Source: Flavihumibacter solisilvae
GTDB taxonomy: Bacteria > Bacteroidota > Bacteroidia > Chitinophagales > Chitinophagaceae
Direction of reading: 5' to 3'
Length of the DNA stretch: 64,000 bases
Assembly: GCF_000814475.1 (NCBI RefSeq)
Contig: NZ_JSVC01000003.1
Location: 52,432 to 116,431 of the forward strand
The notes under the pieces were generated by a model, which ran no database searches, was not told the origin of the DNA, and worked only from the letters and a program-made list of their open reading frames with translations. Shown one piece after another: positions 17,608 through 25,260 of the stretch (position 1 is its first letter; the number at the start of each line of letters is the position of its first letter). The translations under genes were made by a program, and so were the position numbers.

Positions 17608-19062
17608 ATGAAACTCATCTATAAAATTTTTGCAGTGATCGCCATTGCACAATTGCTGGCGTCCTGTAAAAAGGAAAATTATGCGGAAACAAATAAGGGG
17701 AATACCCCGCTGGTGATCGCAGCTTCAAAGGAAACTTTGGTGCTGAATGAAAAAGAAAAGAACGGTGAAGCACTTGTGCTTGCCTGGACAACCGGTACCA
17801 ACCAGGGCACCAATGCATCGATCGGTTACACCCTGCAGTTAGCAAAACAGGGAACGAATTTCACCGACCCTGTTTCTGAAGACATGGGAACAGCTGTGTA
17901 CTCCTACAAGTTCACCACCGGCAAACTGAACGAGATCGCGTTGACAAAATACAGTGCGGTCGCGGGAACAACCATCGCATTCGAAGCCCGCGTAATTGCC
18001 CAGGCAAACACTGATGGCCTCGAGCCAGAAGTTTCCTCACCGGTAGTGATCAACGTGGTTCCCTACGAGCCCGTTTCTTCAACCCTCTACCTCATCGGCG
18101 ACGCCACGCCCAACGGCTGGGATAATGCAAACGCAACACCCCTAACCGCCGTGGAAGAAGAGCCTGGCGTATTCACCTGGACCGGCCTCCTCATGCCCGG
18201 CGAGTTCAAGTTCATGACCACCCTGGGTGAGTGGCTTCCCACTTACAATAAGGGTACTGAACCAGGCACTTTGTTTTATCGCACCGACTTCGGTGAACCG
18301 GACGATAAATTCACGGTTGCTTCAATGGCTACCTACACCGTGAGGGCTGATCTCATCAGCAAGACCGTAACTATTGCCGTGCCCACCAATCCCACCGTTC
18401 CACCTTACGAGCGGCTCTGGATCGTAGGCGATGCCACACCCAACGGCTGGAACATCGATGCGCCCAGTGAAATGCGGGTCGACGCCGGCAACCTGTTCGT
18501 GTTCGATTTCAATGAAGTGCTGAAAGCCGGTGAATTCAAGATCCCGACCACAACCGGTAACTGGGGCGGCGATTTTTATATGCCCCTTGTAAACCAGCAG
18601 GACCTGTCCGCCGATGGCGTTCAACTGGTTAAAGGTGGTAGTCCCGATAACAAGTGGAAGATCACTACTCCCGGTGCCTATAAGATCAAATTAGACCTGT
18701 ATTCAACCAAGATCAGCATCACGCCATTTACGCCTTACACGAAACTCTGGCTTGTTGGTGATGCTACTCCCGCTGGCTGGAACATCGACAATCCCACACC
18801 CATGACCGCCGACGCTGGCAATCCTTACATCTTCACCTGGGAAGGGGCCATGACAGCGGGCGAGTTCAAGATCCCTGTCGGAACAGGCAACTGGGGTGGC
18901 GACTATTTCATGCCCATGGTCAATCACCAGGACCTGTCCCTTAAACAGGCAAAATTTGTAAAGGGTGGCAACCCCGACAACAAATGGCAGATCACTGCGC
19001 CCGGTACTTACCGGATCACCATTAATCAATTGAAAGAAACGGTCGACATCGAAAAATTATAA
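17608..19062 (+). CDS. SusE/SusF-like surface glycan-binding lipoprotein with three repeated modules
   Basis: 484 residues. The signal peptide ends LLASC (lipobox). Residues about 25-145 match the SusE N-terminal domain. Three copies of a starch-binding-like module follow, each opening with a YLIGDATPNGW, WIVGDATPNGW or WLVGDATPAGW segment at about residues 155, 268 and 380. Modules two and three also share GEFKIP, TGNWGGDF/Y and GNPDNKW-type segments, showing an internal duplication. It likely binds alpha-glucan at the cell surface and feeds SusC/SusD. It starts 21 bp after SusD and 8 bp before the GH66 gene. Confidence 0.88.
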   Translation: MKLIYKIFAVIAIAQLLASCKKENYAETNKGNTPLVIAASKETLVLNEKEKNGEALVLAWTTGTNQGTNASIGYTLQLAKQGTNFTDPVSEDMGTAVYSYKFTTGKLNEIALTKYSAVAGTTIAFEARVIAQANTDGLEPEVSSPVVINVVPYEPVSSTLYLIGDATPNGWDNANATPLTAVEEEPGVFTWTGLLMPGEFKFMTTLGEWLPTYNKGTEPGTLFYRTDFGEPDDKFTVASMATYTVRADLISKTVTIAVPTNPTVPPYERLWIVGDATPNGWNIDAPSEMRVDAGNLFVFDFNEVLKAGEFKIPTTTGNWGGDFYMPLVNQQDLSADGVQLVKGGSPDNKWKITTPGAYKIKLDLYSTKISITPFTPYTKLWLVGDATPAGWNIDNPTPMTADAGNPYIFTWEGAMTAGEFKIPVGTGNWGGDYFMPMVNHQDLSLKQAKFVKGGNPDNKWQITAPGTYRITINQLKETVDIEKL

Positions 19063-19070
19063 CCCGATCC

Positions 19071-20804
19071 ATGAAACATATTTTCATCCTATTTCTTGTT
19101 GCGTGCCTCGCATGCAACAGGAATAACGTCACGAGCAATCCCATTACACCCGGGCAGTCAACAACACGTATTCAAACCGATAAGGCAGTTTACCGCCCCG
19201 GTGAAACCGTGACCTTTACCCTGAATACGGTGCCGCCAAACAGTAATGTCCGTTACTGGCATTTAAATACCGTTACCAGTGAAGCCCCTTTGTCCGGCAC
19301 GAGCTGGAACTGGCAGGCACCCGCCACCGACTTCCGCGGTTACCTCGCCGAAGTATATACGAAGGAGAATAACACTGAGAAAACGCATGCATCCATTGCC
19401 ATCGATGTGAGCAGTGACTGGAGCAAATTCCCGCGTTACGGATTCCTAAGTGAATACGGCGCGGTGCCATCTTCAAAAATGGATTCAGTAATTTCTTCAC
19501 TCAACCGTTACCATATCAACGGCATCCAGTTCTACGATTGGCACCACAAACACCACCAGCCTTTAGCGGGTACGGTAGCGAGTCCTTCAGCTACCTGGAA
19601 AGATATTGCCAACAGGTCTATCCAGCGCAACACGGTGCAGGGTTATATCGACCGCGCCCACCAGGCAGGCATGAAAGCGATGTTCTATAATCTTTGCTAC
19701 GGTGCACTTGGCGATGGTGCCGGCGACGGGGTAAAGCAGGAATGGTTCATGTTCAAAGATGCGCAGCATACGAAAAGGGATGTGTTTCAACTTCCCAACC
19801 CGCCATTCACCAGCGATATCTTTTTTACCGACCCGGCCAATACATCCTGGCAGCAATACCTTGCCAACAAGAACAACGATGTATACCAGGTGTATGATTT
19901 CGACGGCTTCCATGTTGACCAGGTGGGTGACAGGGGACCGGGGCTTTACACCTATAACGGAACCGGCCTCGATCTCGCCTCACGATTCCAGTCTTTCCTC
20001 GAAGGCATGAAAGCTGCACACCCGACAAAAAGACTGGTGATGAATGCGGTGAACCAGTACGGGCAGCAAAACAGTATTGCCCGCGCGCCGGTAGATTTTA
20101 TGTACACCGAAGTGTGGACCGGTCATGAAGGTTATAAAGACCTTGCCACGGTGATCCAAAACAATGCCACTTACAGTGGCGGTAAAAGCACGGTACTGGC
20201 CGCCTATGTTAACTACAAAAAAGCAGAAAGCCCGGGTGCATTCAACACCCCGGGCGTATTGCTGGCAAACGCGGTGATCTTTGCTTTTGGTGGAAGTCAC
20301 CTCGAATTAGGCGAACACATGCTGGGCAAGGAATATTTCCCCAACAATAACCTGGTGATGAACGACGACCTGCAGAAAGCGATCGTGGTGTACTATGACT
20401 TTCTTACCGCGTTTCAAAACCTGTTGCGCGACGGTGGCGATTTCAACAACATAACGGTAACCTGTACAAACGGGAAATTCAACACCGCCAGCTGGCCGCC
20501 GCAGTCAGGCAAAGTAGCGGTTCAGGGAAAAAAGGTTGGAGAGAAGCAGGTGCTGCATTTCATCAACATGGCCAATGCTACTTCCTTCGACTGGCGCGAT
20601 ACCAACGGTACTCAACCCACGCCGGTCACTTTCAGTAACGCCGATCTGGAGGTTTCTGTCAGCGGTTCCATTTCAAAAGTATGGGTGGCCAGTCCTGACC
20701 TGAACCATGGCCTGCCGCAGGCTCTTGAGTTTACCCGGCAGGGAGATAAAGTGAAATTTACCTTGCCGCAGTTGAAGTATTGGGATATGGTGGTTATGGA
20801 ATAA
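19071..20804 (+). CDS. GH66 family dextranase or cycloisomaltooligosaccharide glucanotransferase-like lipoprotein
   Basis: 577 residues; leader MKHIFILFLVACLAC gives a lipoprotein. Residues about 25-110 form a beta-sandwich (IQTDKAVYRPGETVTFTLNT). The TIM-barrel catalytic domain runs from about 115 to 430: FPRYGFLSEYG, HINGIQFYDWHHKHHQPL, VYQVYDFDGFHVDQVG and VDFMYTEVW. By family position Asp283 is the likely nucleophile and Glu347 the likely acid. A C-terminal beta domain ends the protein. GH66 enzymes cut alpha-1,6-glucan. Length is shorter than many streptococcal dextranases and there is no CITase CBM35 insertion visible, so endo-dextranase is favoured. It is the last gene of the locus. 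Confidence 0.88.
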   Translation: MKHIFILFLVACLACNRNNVTSNPITPGQSTTRIQTDKAVYRPGETVTFTLNTVPPNSNVRYWHLNTVTSEAPLSGTSWNWQAPATDFRGYLAEVYTKENNTEKTHASIAIDVSSDWSKFPRYGFLSEYGAVPSSKMDSVISSLNRYHINGIQFYDWHHKHHQPLAGTVASPSATWKDIANRSIQRNTVQGYIDRAHQAGMKAMFYNLCYGALGDGAGDGVKQEWFMFKDAQHTKRDVFQLPNPPFTSDIFFTDPANTSWQQYLANKNNDVYQVYDFDGFHVDQVGDRGPGLYTYNGTGLDLASRFQSFLEGMKAAHPTKRLVMNAVNQYGQQNSIARAPVDFMYTEVWTGHEGYKDLATVIQNNATYSGGKSTVLAAYVNYKKAESPGAFNTPGVLLANAVIFAFGGSHLELGEHMLGKEYFPNNNLVMNDDLQKAIVVYYDFLTAFQNLLRDGGDFNNITVTCTNGKFNTASWPPQSGKVAVQGKKVGEKQVLHFINMANATSFDWRDTNGTQPTPVTFSNADLEVSVSGSISKVWVASPDLNHGLPQALEFTRQGDKVKFTLPQLKYWDMVVME

Positions 20805-20847
20805 GGATGGTCCCCTTTTGCAGGACAGACTTCAGTACTTTCATGAT

Positions 20848-21327
20848 TCAGAATTTTCCGGTCAGGCATACGTTTATGACCTTATTTACACGATCGCCTA
20901 AATTAATGGGTTCTGTATGTGCTGAAATGATACTCGTTACCGAGAGTTCGCTGTCTTTAAAAGGCGATCCTTCAATTCTAAAACTGTGATTATTTTCATC
21001 AACCCCCGTTACGCTTATGCGGATGTAGTCTGCTTCGAAGCTTCGCACTGATTTGGCTTTGCTATGCTTAAAGGCTGGCCAGTCTGTCAATTTGTGTTGC
21101 CGTAAATCTTTGTCCATGGTCTTGAATAGGCCAAAATACTTCAAAGTGTATTCTCCGAGTGGCAGGTCGGAGAGGGGAAGCTCATACGAAAAACACGCTT
21201 CCTGCTCATACCTAATGCCAGCAAGATTTATGGATACAGGGGCAAAGATTATGTGGCCGTGTTTGGCGGAAACATAAATACTCAGTGATTTGTAATGAGT
21301 TTTCGATTTTGTTTTTCGGAACAGCAT
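20848..21327 (-). CDS. Hypothetical protein
   Basis: 159 residues, no signal peptide or membrane helix, and no family I recognise. It is basic at the N-terminus and beta-rich in the middle (HGHIIFAPVSINLAGIRY, LPLSDLPLGEYTLKYFGLF), with a C-terminal segment IISAHTEPINLGDRVNKVI. It reads like a small cytosolic immunity or accessory protein but there is no toxin next to it. The base composition is more AT-rich than the dextran locus it follows, which hints at separate origin. Function unknown. Confidence 0.6.
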   Translation of the reverse strand: MLFRKTKSKTHYKSLSIYVSAKHGHIIFAPVSINLAGIRYEQEACFSYELPLSDLPLGEYTLKYFGLFKTMDKDLRQHKLTDWPAFKHSKAKSVRSFEADYIRISVTGVDENNHSFRIEGSPFKDSELSVTSIISAHTEPINLGDRVNKVINVCLTGKF

Positions 21328-21375
21328 GATTGCAAATCTGGCATTTTATCCTTTTTTTCGCACCATAATAATTTT

Positions 21376-21927
21376 TTACTGGGCCAACCCGATTTGTTTC
21401 ATAATGGACTGGTTATCCCAGAAAAGATATTCTTCAATCATTTTTCCATCTTTCCAATGTCCCACTGTGCACATGCTGAATTTAAATTTCTTTCCAGTTG
21501 GCGGTATGGTTTTGCCATTCCCGACCGGCATGGGCTGGGAAAAGGTACCTTCCACTTCCCCGATGGTAGACGTCCATTCACCTGTGCCGAATTTAACCGG
21601 GTGTGAGGTGACTTTCGTGTCAGGCGCAAAAACAAACATTGGTTTCAGCATATCTATGTGTTGGGGGAATAGTCCGGTTGTCGTAGTCCCGTCAGGGTAA
21701 TACACTTTGATATTGTCCGCATGACTGATGGCAAGTGAGTCCCACATCTGGTTGCTGTAAAATTGAAAATCCAGGGAGTCCATCCGTCTCAGATATTCTT
21801 CTGTCAACTGTGTATCGTTGCTGGAAATGTGGTCAGCAGGTTTCTTTTGCTGGTTGTGTCCACATGCTATTAGCACCGTACTTAAAACGATAGCTGAAAG
21901 CAGGGATGCAAGTATTCTCTTTTTCAT
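21376..21927 (-). CDS. SnoaL/NTF2-like lipoprotein
   Basis: 183 residues from the ATG at 21927, which starts the lipobox leader MKKRILASLLSAIVLSTVLI AC; the ATG at 21999 would put 24 residues before it and overlap the RDD gene. The mature protein resembles SnoaL-like ester cyclase or NTF2 folds (NIKVYYPDGTTTTGLFPQHI, GEWTSTIGEVEGTFSQPMPV, KKFKFSMCTVGHWKDGKMIE). The cone-shaped pocket could bind a small hydrophobic ligand; catalysis is not certain. It lies 49 bp after the RDD gene on the same strand. Confidence 0.7.
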   Translation of the reverse strand: MKKRILASLLSAIVLSTVLIACGHNQQKKPADHISSNDTQLTEEYLRRMDSLDFQFYSNQMWDSLAISHADNIKVYYPDGTTTTGLFPQHIDMLKPMFVFAPDTKVTSHPVKFGTGEWTSTIGEVEGTFSQPMPVGNGKTIPPTGKKFKFSMCTVGHWKDGKMIEEYLFWDNQSIMKQIGLAQ

Positions 21928-21976
21928 TTTTCGTTTTTTAATTGTTAGGAAAACATAAAGGTATGCTGCGCGACTG

Positions 21977-22936
21977 TCAATAAGCTTTTTCTCCAACAAT
22001 TGCTTTTTTGCCTATTCTTGATACATTGATTTCTCCGAAATTTTGATGTTGCCTGTATGTAAACAGTTCAGTTAATAATGCTTCCCTGGTAAATGCTTTC
22101 CATATCTTGTCTTGTCCGTGGCTTCTGTTATAAAAGCAGTAATCACTTCCGTACATTTGAACTGTCACCATTGTTCCAGCTTCGCTTTTTTCAGAGTCAA
22201 ATGGTCGGAAATATTCTATTTGAAACTCGCCCGGCACCGTATTTAAAAAGTCTTCTAAATTTTGAAAAGTGGTCTGTTCATTAATATGAAAATGGAAAAC
22301 AAGGGCAAATGGCTTTGGATTTATGACATGTGAGAACTTCAGGCCAATGATTTGCAAAGCAAGTCTTTTATCTTCATCTCCAAACTCGTAAGCTGGAATA
22401 TTGAGTGGTATCAATTTTTTATCGCTATTGGGTTGTGTCCTAAGTACCACTGAATTTGCTATAAAATCATGAACTGCACGTCGTTTTGCATTTGTTAGCA
22501 TTGTTATAAGTTCAATAAGTGTCCACCAAAAGATTGGATTGTCCGAAAAGCTTTCATAATCTGAAAGAATTGATTCTGCTTTATGCGTTTGTGTCAGAAG
22601 AAGTCCAAAGTATAAAAGCGAAACCAATGAAACCAACAAATAGAAGCTGTCTCGGGTGAGGGATTGCAAAAGCGTTAAGTATCTTTTTTCGCTAAGGTCC
22701 ATCACCTTCACATTAGTAACCCATTTTCCGATGGTCTGTCCATACTTGTAGTGAAGAATGATTGAATAGATAGGTGGGGCAAAGGCTAAGAATGTCACCC
22801 ATACAAAAAGGATATAGATATTGCTGGTGAATTTGTAAATCCATTGGCCTACTAACAAAAAAGGCAGGAAAACAATCCAATCCACAATTGCTGCCCAAAA
22901 TCTCTTACTTCCTGTTCGGTATTTTTCTGTGTCCAT
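21977..22936 (-). CDS. RDD-family membrane protein with extra C-terminal domain
   Basis: 319 residues. The first 150 residues form an RDD domain: the defining Arg in GSKRFWAAIVDWIVFLPFL, two or three membrane helices, and the Asp-rich pair around AVHDFIANSVVL. The remaining 140 residues are soluble and beta-rich (FALVFHFHINEQTTFQNLED, MVTVQMYGSDYCFYNRS), which is not part of the normal RDD domain. RDD proteins are linked to ion or compatible-solute transport in some bacteria. What the soluble half does is unknown. Confidence 0.75.
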   Translation of the reverse strand: MDTEKYRTGSKRFWAAIVDWIVFLPFLLVGQWIYKFTSNIYILFVWVTFLAFAPPIYSIILHYKYGQTIGKWVTNVKVMDLSEKRYLTLLQSLTRDSFYLLVSLVSLLYFGLLLTQTHKAESILSDYESFSDNPIFWWTLIELITMLTNAKRRAVHDFIANSVVLRTQPNSDKKLIPLNIPAYEFGDEDKRLALQIIGLKFSHVINPKPFALVFHFHINEQTTFQNLEDFLNTVPGEFQIEYFRPFDSEKSEAGTMVTVQMYGSDYCFYNRSHGQDKIWKAFTREALLTELFTYRQHQNFGEINVSRIGKKAIVGEKAY

Positions 22937-23043
22937 TTTAGTTTTGTGTCTACTTTAAACTGGCAGCAAACGTAAAGGTATTGGCGAAGGTGGGCACTAG
23001 TTATGTTTTTTTATTTATGGTGCTGGGATTCCGCTTTTGCCAA

Positions 23044-23057
23044 TGCCAATGTTGGCA
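23044..23057. promoter_or_regulatory. Short palindrome in the RDD upstream region
   Basis: TGCCAA and TTGGCA flank a two-base centre about 110 bp upstream of the RDD start. It could be an operator or part of a weak terminator of the preceding minus-strand gene; no T-run follows on either strand, so a terminator is less likely. Confidence 0.25.
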
Positions 23058-23104
23058 GAATTTGCCTAATATTTTTACTTAAGATTAAGATATTGCGTTA
23101 CTGG

Positions 23105-23674
23105 TCAATCTTTATCAACGTTCAGCGGATCAATCTTAAATGAAAGATATCGCATACTACCCCTCCCACTTGGATCAGGTCCTCGGCCAATTGCCCAAAA
23201 ACTTGAGTTATTAAATGGAATACACCTATTGCTAATATCAACTCCTTCTTTGTCTGTAACAACCGGTTTTAAATATGTTTTGTTAAATGTCCACCTTGTA
23301 ATATAGCCGATACCGTTATTGTCAATGTGTAAATTGTTATGGCTACTGTCCCTTAAAATAAGCATTACTTCGCCTCGATAGTTCGTTGGAACTTGAATAT
23401 GTAACTGCGGCGAATAGACAAAATAGTGAAGCCAGATTAATCCCACAAGTGATGTGTGCAAAAAGACAATTCGGTATGGAACAGATTTGATAAATATCTT
23501 CAGAACCGCTGCCAAAATAAAGCACGAAATAATTACTGTAACTAACAAGACCAGACCAAAATAATATCCTGGTAATATCATACCTCCGGGCAATTTTGAG
23601 AATTGGTAGATTAGCCCAACTAACAAAACACCACACAGTGAAAATAGGAGCGGTTGATATTTGGTAGGTTTCAT
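23105..23674 (-). CDS. Hypothetical inner-membrane protein
   Basis: 189 residues from the ATG at 23674; a TTG at 23686 would add four residues. Three hydrophobic helices are visible in the first 100 residues (LLFSLCGVLLVGLIYQF, YYFGLVLLVTVIISCFILAA, IVFLHTSLVGLIWLHYFVY), then a soluble tail of about 90 residues with IQVPTNYRGEVMLILRDSS, a glycine-rich IGRGPDPSGRGSMRY segment and a polar end. I do not recognise the family. Codon use is AT-rich like the neighbouring RDD and SnoaL genes. Confidence 0.6.
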   Translation of the reverse strand: MKPTKYQPLLFSLCGVLLVGLIYQFSKLPGGMILPGYYFGLVLLVTVIISCFILAAVLKIFIKSVPYRIVFLHTSLVGLIWLHYFVYSPQLHIQVPTNYRGEVMLILRDSSHNNLHIDNNGIGYITRWTFNKTYLKPVVTDKEGVDISNRCIPFNNSSFWAIGRGPDPSGRGSMRYLSFKIDPLNVDKD

Positions 23675-23861
23675 AATTTCTGCCAACGAATGTATCTACG
23701 AATTAACTAAAACTCACAATAATTCCAAAGCTCGTCGCTTATTAAATATAATTCCTCGCGGCATTCAGATTGCGCATTACCGATTGAGGCAGTAAAAGTA
23801 GGATCCCCGCCTACAAGGAACGCCTCTGTCCGGATCAAAGACATTCCTCTACACCAAAACC

Positions 23862-24209
23862 TTATGCTGCAGGAATAGCCATCCGTACTTCTACAACTGC
23901 GCCGTACTTAATGATGGGACACTTCTTCGCAAATTCAACGGCTTCATCATAATCGTTTGCGCGTATCAGGAACAACCCACCCATCGACATATTATTCACC
24001 GCATAAGGTCCCTGTTGTACAATTTCTGCCCTGCTGACAACCCGCCCATCGAGGTCCCATCTCTTTGGTGGAGCTACTAACCTGTTTTCTGCCGCAATCC
24101 CTGCAATCCAATCCTGGTATGGTTTAAATGCGTCTTTCAATTCTTCCTGTGAAGGATGGGGATTCCTGCTCGTGAGATCCCGGAGGACCGTAATCAAAAA
24201 CTCACTCAT
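23862..24209 (-). CDS. YciI-family (DGPF) protein
   Basis: 115 residues. It has the ferredoxin-like YCII/DGPF pattern: DWIAGIAAENRLVAPPKRWD, the GPYAVNNMSMGGLFLIRAND turn, and DEAVEFAKKCPIIKYGAVVE VR. YciI-like proteins are small dimeric proteins, some with hydrolytic activity and many found beside ECF sigma factors. No sigma factor is adjacent here. It is divergent from the SDR gene at 24456. Confidence 0.85.
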   Translation of the reverse strand: MSEFLITVLRDLTSRNPHPSQEELKDAFKPYQDWIAGIAAENRLVAPPKRWDLDGRVVSRAEIVQQGPYAVNNMSMGGLFLIRANDYDEAVEFAKKCPIIKYGAVVEVRMAIPAA

Positions 24210-24278
24210 GATGATTTGTTTTTTGGTTTAACAATACGCCGTAACGTTTTACGTGATACTAGGAACCAAGGCCATGCC

Positions 24279-24301
24279 GCAAATTCAGCGGGTTAATTTG
24301 C
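24279..24301. promoter_or_regulatory. Inverted repeat in the YciI/SDR divergent region
   Basis: GCAAATT and AATTTGC flank a nine-base spacer, 155 bp upstream of the SDR start and 70 bp upstream of the YciI start. It could be a shared operator. No regulator gene is next to it. Weak support. Confidence 0.25.
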
Positions 24302-24455
24302 AGCATTTTAATTTTTAGCACCGTAAAAAGGATTTTGCTATTTCAAAAACTCCCCGAAAACTCAAAATGTAAATCCGTGAATTGTCCAGCTTCCACCGTG
24401 AAACCTCTGATTCCACGCATCCGGCCCGCGGGAACTTTGACGCTTAAATTATTTT

Positions 24456-25214
24456 ATGAGTCAACAGCAAAAGATCCTTCTCGTAACCGGAGGCAGCCGG
24501 GGCATCGGCAGAAGCATCGCCCTCCATGCAGCCCAACGCGGTATTGGTGTTATCCTCACCTTCAATAACCAGCAAAAACATGGACAGGCAGTAGCCGACG
24601 AGATCAATAACAACGGCGGCAAAGCCATTGCCCTGCACCTCGACATTGCCAATACCGCGTCGTTCGACGACTTCACTATCACGGTCAGGGATATCCTTAA
24701 AGAAAAATGGAACCGCACGAGCTTCGACTATCTTGTCAACAATGGCGGCATCGGCCAGCGCGTACTCATCAAAGACACCACCGAATCTATTTTCGACCAA
24801 CTGGTGAATGTAAATTTCAAGGGGGTATTCTTTCTCACACAGAAGCTGCTGCCAATAATCGCAGACGGTGGACAGATCATCAATATCTCATCCGGACTTG
24901 CCCGCTTTGCCTTTCCCGGCTCAGCTGTATACGGGGCATTGAAATCTGGCCTCGAAGCACTGACAAGATATTTCGCCAAAGAATTTGCAGCACGCAGGAT
25001 TCGGGTCAACTCAGTTGCCCCTGGAGCCATCGATACCGAATTCGGTGGCGGCAAGGGCGACGAAAATCAACGTCAGCAAATGGCGGCAATGATCGCTGCC
25101 GGCCGCCTTGGCGAAGCGGATGATGTAGGCGCATTTGTGGCTTCACTGCTTTCAGACGATAGCCGCTACCTGAATGCCCAGCGCGTGGAAGTGGGCGGTG
25201 GCATCTTTATCTGA
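24456..25214 (+). CDS. SDR-family oxidoreductase (FabG-like)
   Basis: 252 residues with a classical short-chain dehydrogenase fold: cofactor motif LLVTGGSRGIGRSIALHAA, structural NNGG, catalytic Ser in IINISSGLARFAF, and YxxxK in GSAVYGALKSGLEAL. The basic/neutral residue pattern after the glycine motif (TFNNQQKHGQ) leaves NADP(H) likely but not proven. The C-terminal SDDSRYLNAQRVEVGGGIFI block is typical. It reduces or oxidises an unknown ketone/alcohol. The following glucosidase gene starts 46 bp downstream on the same strand. Confidence 0.9.
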   Translation: MSQQQKILLVTGGSRGIGRSIALHAAQRGIGVILTFNNQQKHGQAVADEINNNGGKAIALHLDIANTASFDDFTITVRDILKEKWNRTSFDYLVNNGGIGQRVLIKDTTESIFDQLVNVNFKGVFFLTQKLLPIIADGGQIINISSGLARFAFPGSAVYGALKSGLEALTRYFAKEFAARRIRVNSVAPGAIDTEFGGGKGDENQRQQMAAMIAAGRLGEADDVGAFVASLLSDDSRYLNAQRVEVGGGIFI

Positions 25215-25260
25215 TTGTCTCGTATATTTATATCGCTCCCCACCTTCATCAAAGCTGTTC

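Noticed and set aside
23707..23844. 45-codon minus-strand frame starting MSLIRTEAFLVGGDPTF
   Set aside because: It has an ATG and a coding look near its end, but no family, no leader and lies in a spacer. Possible remnant of a larger gene; support too thin.
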